Shown here in pieces: positions 60,901 through 64,000 of a stretch of 64,000 bases of DNA (positions are counted from its first letter, which is position 1; each line of letters opens with the position of its first letter). Position numbers and translations under genes: made by a program. The notes beneath the pieces were generated by a model. That model was not told the origin of the DNA. It saw only the letters and a list, made by a program, of their open reading frames with translations, and searched no databases. This DNA comes from Hoeflea_A sp965216535 (GTDB taxonomy: Bacteria; Pseudomonadota; Alphaproteobacteria; Rhizobiales; Rhizobiaceae). The DNA is taken from NCBI GenBank assembly GCA_965216535.1, contig OZ244175.1:2604001-2668000 (forward strand), in the 5' to 3' direction.

Positions 60901-62841
60901 ATGGGCGTCGACCACGAACCTCTTCACCTGCAGCTTATTGGCGACTTCACCGTTTCCGCCGGCGATGGTGATGTTCGGCTGCCCCTTTCTGCGTGTCGGT
61001 TGATCCTGGCCTATCTTGCACTCACGCCGCGCAAGATCGAAAGTCGATCGAAGCTGGCTGCCATCGTCTGGGAAGAGTCGGAAGAGGATCGAGCTCGACG
61101 CAACCTCAGGCAGGCGCTTCACAGCCTGCGAACCGAACTGGGTGGGATCTGGGACGGCATCGAAGCCGACCGATCAAGCGTCTGGTTTCATTCAGGCAGT
61201 GTTGTCTCCGATCACGACCTCCTCCTGGAGGACCTTCGGTCGGGGGTGGTGCCTGACATCGCCATGAACACCGGTCGACTGGCGGAGCAGCTGCTGGTGG
61301 GTCTGCCTGATCCTGGTGAGCTGTTTGTAAGCTGGTTGAGGCTCAAACGAACCGAATTTCAAAACACGCTGCGCAGCCATCTTGAAGCGATTGTGGATGA
61401 TGAAGATCCGCAACAGGCTCAGCGCGCGGCCCGTGCTTTACTCAGTCTCGATCCGGCTGATGAACAGGCAGCGCGCTATCTGATGCGGGCGCATGACGAT
61501 CGTGGCGAGACCGGGCGGTCCCTCGATATCTATGCGAGCCTGTGGAACCACCTCGACCAGGAATACGGCCAGGAACCGTCGCTCCCGACACAGGACCTCG
61601 TCGCGGCAATAAAGTCCGGAAGCCGGTCCAAGCCCAAGCCTCAAGCGGAGGTCAGGAAGGATCCGCGCCGCAGCTATCGCATAGGGGTGATGCCGGTTGC
61701 TGCGCACGGACAGGCCGACGATGCGCTGGTGACTGGTAGTCTCTTCCGGACGGAACTGATTTCACGCCTGGTGCGTTTTCGCGAACTCGATGTCATCGAT
61801 ACGGCAATGCGTGAAACGGAAACGGACTATGCGCTGAAACTGAGCATCGCGACAGCGGACGGAATTCACGCCCTGATTGCCACGCTCACAGGGGTTGATG
61901 ACGGGCGGGTGGTCTGGAGCGATCGGCTTGAGCGTCTTTCGGAAAATTGGTGGGATCACCAGGCCAATCTCGCCGGTCAGCTGGCTGCCGCTTGCAGTTT
62001 GTCCCTGTCGCGCACTCGGCTGGCGGATGTGTCGAAAGGTCCGGCAGCCGGAGCTGCAGTGGATCACTGGTTGCTTGGCCAAAAGCTGCTGAATGATTTT
62101 CGGGCGGACAGTTGGAAACGGTCAGCAGATTGCTTCCAAAGGGCGATCGACCTCGATCCGGATCTGTCCATGGCCTACAGCAGCCTGTCCCAGCAGCACA
62201 ATATCGGTCATCTGGTGCGGCCGGGCCTCGGACCGCAAAAACCGATGCTCCTGGAAAGCAGGGCGTTGGCGAACCAGGCGATCGCCCTCGACCCTTTGGA
62301 CAGCCGGGCGCATCTGTGCCGCGGCTGGGCAAGCTGCCTGCTGTTTGAACATGCCCAGTCGGCGGCGAGCTTCGCAATGGCGCGTCAATGCAACGAGGAC
62401 GATCCGTGGACAGTATTGTCCTCTGCTTTGGGAGCTGCGTTCAGCGACGATATCCCGCTCGCCAATGCACTGGCGGAACGTTTTCTCGAGTCCGGGTGGA
62501 CATCGACGCTGCCGCAATGGGGCTACCACGCCAACATCCGGTTTCTGTCGGGTGACGATGAAGGCTGTGTGGCGGCTGCCGAAAACGCCGGCGATGGCAT
62601 CGCCAACCTGCCGGCCTGGAAAGCCGCCGCGCTTTGGCATCTTGGCGAACTCGAACAGGCCGCCAGCGCGTGGCGAGGCTTCGAGACCGCCATGCGAAGC
62701 CTTTGGGTCGCGGATCAGGCGGCTACGACTGAGAACATCCTGATCTGGTTCCTCAGTTGTTTTCCGCTGCGCAACCAGGACGCCCGAGCCCGCTTGAAGC
62801 AGGGTGTGGCTGGGGCTGCCGCGTTTACAGAAACCGTGTGA
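60901..62841 (+). CDS. BTAD/TPR transcription regulator (SARP-like)
   Basis: A 646-residue regulator. The N-terminus (about 5-95; LHLQLIGDFTVSAGDG, CRLILAYLALTPRKIESRSK) is an OmpR-type winged helix, followed by the bacterial transcriptional activation domain (about 95-235), a central alpha/beta region with RSYRIGVMPVAAHGQADD, and C-terminal TPR repeats (about 410-620; SADCFQRAIDLDPDLSMAYS, NQAIALDPLDSRAHLCRGW). Such proteins are known from cyclase-regulator families of rhizobia. It is probably co-transcribed with the YcaO gene and may control it. ATG 60901 has AGGAACAGG upstream. Confidence 0.88.
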   Translation: MGVDHEPLHLQLIGDFTVSAGDGDVRLPLSACRLILAYLALTPRKIESRSKLAAIVWEESEEDRARRNLRQALHSLRTELGGIWDGIEADRSSVWFHSGSVVSDHDLLLEDLRSGVVPDIAMNTGRLAEQLLVGLPDPGELFVSWLRLKRTEFQNTLRSHLEAIVDDEDPQQAQRAARALLSLDPADEQAARYLMRAHDDRGETGRSLDIYASLWNHLDQEYGQEPSLPTQDLVAAIKSGSRSKPKPQAEVRKDPRRSYRIGVMPVAAHGQADDALVTGSLFRTELISRLVRFRELDVIDTAMRETETDYALKLSIATADGIHALIATLTGVDDGRVVWSDRLERLSENWWDHQANLAGQLAAACSLSLSRTRLADVSKGPAAGAAVDHWLLGQKLLNDFRADSWKRSADCFQRAIDLDPDLSMAYSSLSQQHNIGHLVRPGLGPQKPMLLESRALANQAIALDPLDSRAHLCRGWASCLLFEHAQSAASFAMARQCNEDDPWTVLSSALGAAFSDDIPLANALAERFLESGWTSTLPQWGYHANIRFLSGDDEGCVAAAENAGDGIANLPAWKAAALWHLGELEQAASAWRGFETAMRSLWVADQAATTENILIWFLSCFPLRNQDARARLKQGVAGAAAFTETV

Positions 62842-62948
62842 GATGGTCGTTGGGTCCGACATAAAACTCTACAATTACTGTATCGACACGCAGAATTTGC
62901 TATGAGAATGCTCATCTCTACAGAATTCACGAGAAGAAAGATAAGCAA

Positions 62949-64000
62949 GTGCCAATCAAGAACCGATATGCCGAAATGATCGATGAGATTACCGAGTGGC
63001 GTCGCGACTTTCATGCCCATCCGGAACTCCTCTTCGAGGTTCACCGAACGGCGGGAAAGGTGGCCGATCTGCTGCGCTCCTTTGGCTGTGATGAGGTCGT
63101 CGAAGGCATAGGCCGAACCGGTGTTGTCGGCGTTATCAAGGGGCGGGCGTCAGAAAGCGGCAAGGTCGTCGGCCTGCGTGCCGACATGGATGCGCTGCCG
63201 ATCAACGAGGCCACTGATCTGGAATATGCGTCAAAGACGCCGGGACTCATGCACGCCTGCGGTCATGACGGTCACACGGCCATGTTATTGGGGGCCGCAA
63301 AATACCTGACCGAAACGCGCAATTTCGACGGAACCGCGATCGTCATTTTCCAGCCTGCTGAAGAGGGCGGCGCTGGCGGGCTGGAAATGTGCCGCGACGG
63401 CTTGATGGAGAAGTTCGGTATCCAGGAAGTCTATGGGATGCACAATGCACCCGGTCTGCCGGTGGGTCATTTTGCCATTCGGCCCGGAGCGCTTCTGGCC
63501 TCTTCGGACGAATTCGAACTCGTCGTGACGGGGAAGGGCGGCCACGCCGCCGAACCCCATGAGGCTGTCGACACCACCTTGGTTGCCGCTCAGATCCTGC
63601 TTTCCCTGCAAACAATCGTCTCCCGAAGTGTCGATCCGTTGAAGCGCGTGGTTGTGACCGTCGGCACGTTCGAAACGGACAGTGTGGCGAGCAATGTCAT
63701 TGCCCATCAGGTAAAGATGGCGGGAACGGTCCGGACTCTGGATGCCGAGTGCCGCGAGTTGGCCGAACGGCGCATCCGGGAGATAGCCGAGGGCACCGCG
63801 ATGGCTCTTGGGGCAAAGGTCGAGATCAAATGGCAGCGCGGCTACCCAGTGACCATGAATACAGCGGAAAACACCGCCTATGCCGCCGAGGTGGCGCGTG
63901 CGGTTTCGGGCGACGTGGATGACGAGGTCGATCCGATCATGCCGGCTGAAGACTTCAGCTACATGCTGGAGGAAAGGCCGGGCGCCTATATTTTCCTCGG
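62949..64000 (+). CDS. M20 family amidohydrolase (hippurate hydrolase-like), cut by window edge
   Basis: The first 350 codons of a metal-dependent amidohydrolase; the 3' end lies beyond the window. GTG 62949 gives the usual N-terminus MPIKNRYAEM. The RRDFHAHPELLFEVHRT block, GLRADMDALPI, HACGHDGHTAMLLGAA (metal ligands Cys, His), FQPAEEGGAGG (Glu pair) and GKGGHAAEPHEAVD are diagnostic of the amidase/aminoacylase/carboxypeptidase subgroup. The late MPAEDFSYML carries a further ligand region. It removes acyl groups from amino acids. It lies 107 bases after the regulator gene. Confidence 0.95.
   Translation, partial: MPIKNRYAEMIDEITEWRRDFHAHPELLFEVHRTAGKVADLLRSFGCDEVVEGIGRTGVVGVIKGRASESGKVVGLRADMDALPINEATDLEYASKTPGLMHACGHDGHTAMLLGAAKYLTETRNFDGTAIVIFQPAEEGGAGGLEMCRDGLMEKFGIQEVYGMHNAPGLPVGHFAIRPGALLASSDEFELVVTGKGGHAAEPHEAVDTTLVAAQILLSLQTIVSRSVDPLKRVVVTVGTFETDSVASNVIAHQVKMAGTVRTLDAECRELAERRIREIAEGTAMALGAKVEIKWQRGYPVTMNTAENTAYAAEVARAVSGDVDDEVDPIMPAEDFSYMLEERPGAYIFL

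Overview
The window looks like chromosomal DNA of an alphaproteobacterium of the order Hyphomicrobiales, probably a Rhizobiaceae- or Phyllobacteriaceae-like genus (marine Hoeflea-type organisms would fit, but the genus cannot be fixed from sequence alone). The evidence is the fused trpE(G) gene behind a Trp-rich leader peptide, the choXWV-betI choline locus, the putR-putA pair, DUF6638/DUF2333 genes, many ABC importers and a uniformly GC-rich coding style. No rRNA, tRNA, CRISPR array, insertion sequence with transposase, or phage gene was seen.

Layout. 1-4 kb: a ribose-type sugar ABC importer on the minus strand, cut by the left edge, divergent from an SDR dehydrogenase and a small monooxygenase-like protein; a MITE-like inverted repeat sits exactly between the stop codons of that unit and a convergent nucleoside hydrolase. 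6.6-13 kb: HugZ-like protein, acyl-CoA racemase/CoA-transferase and SDR genes downstream of choVWX, with divergent betI and a BetI-like operator. 13-20.6 kb: cytochrome c, then a tightly packed five-gene module (coiled-coil protein, unknown protein, AAA+ ATPase, DUF6638, membrane DUF2333) followed by a tiny helical protein. 20.6-36.6 kb: DUF1275 protein, putR/putA, fhs, attenuated trpE(G), leuA (with a candidate Leu leader), a hydrolase, an ABC-F protein, a CDGSH iron-sulfur protein and rsgA. 37-44 kb: amidohydrolase with two IclR-like regulators, one fused to a sugar-binding domain; DMT exporter with Lrp-type regulator; SDR; DUF457-like membrane protein. 44-54 kb: a ten-gene nucleoside-type BMP ABC importer and catabolic operon led by a GntR/UTRA regulator with a perfect palindromic operator. 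54-58 kb: a Cys-rich membrane-anchored protein, a cholesterol-dependent cytolysin (CDC) and a predicted papain-fold protein. 58-64 kb: a Hyphomicrobiales-type membrane protein, a class III nucleotide cyclase, a YcaO protein, a BTAD/TPR regulator, and an M20 amidohydrolase cut by the right edge.

Most remarkable is the 54.9-57.8 kb cassette. The CDC keeps the Thr-Leu cholesterol-recognition pair and has a pyolysin-like undecapeptide without Cys, lacks a signal peptide, and lies between a Cys-repeat membrane-anchored protein and a small protein with a Cys-His-Asp papain-type pattern. A pore former next to a small possible effector suggests an anti-eukaryote (predator or host) system; that functional link is inference. 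The AAA+/DUF6638/DUF2333 module and the YcaO-BTAD pair are the next best candidates for undescribed systems.

The rest is ordinary metabolic coding with several well-defined regulatory sites: the trpL attenuator, partial terminators or stabilising hairpins after three substrate-binding-protein genes, a BetI box, a GntR palindrome, and an inverted repeat before the amidohydrolase operon. Start codons were chosen from ribosome binding sites, overlaps and family N-termini. All family assignments were made by reading the translations, without database searches.
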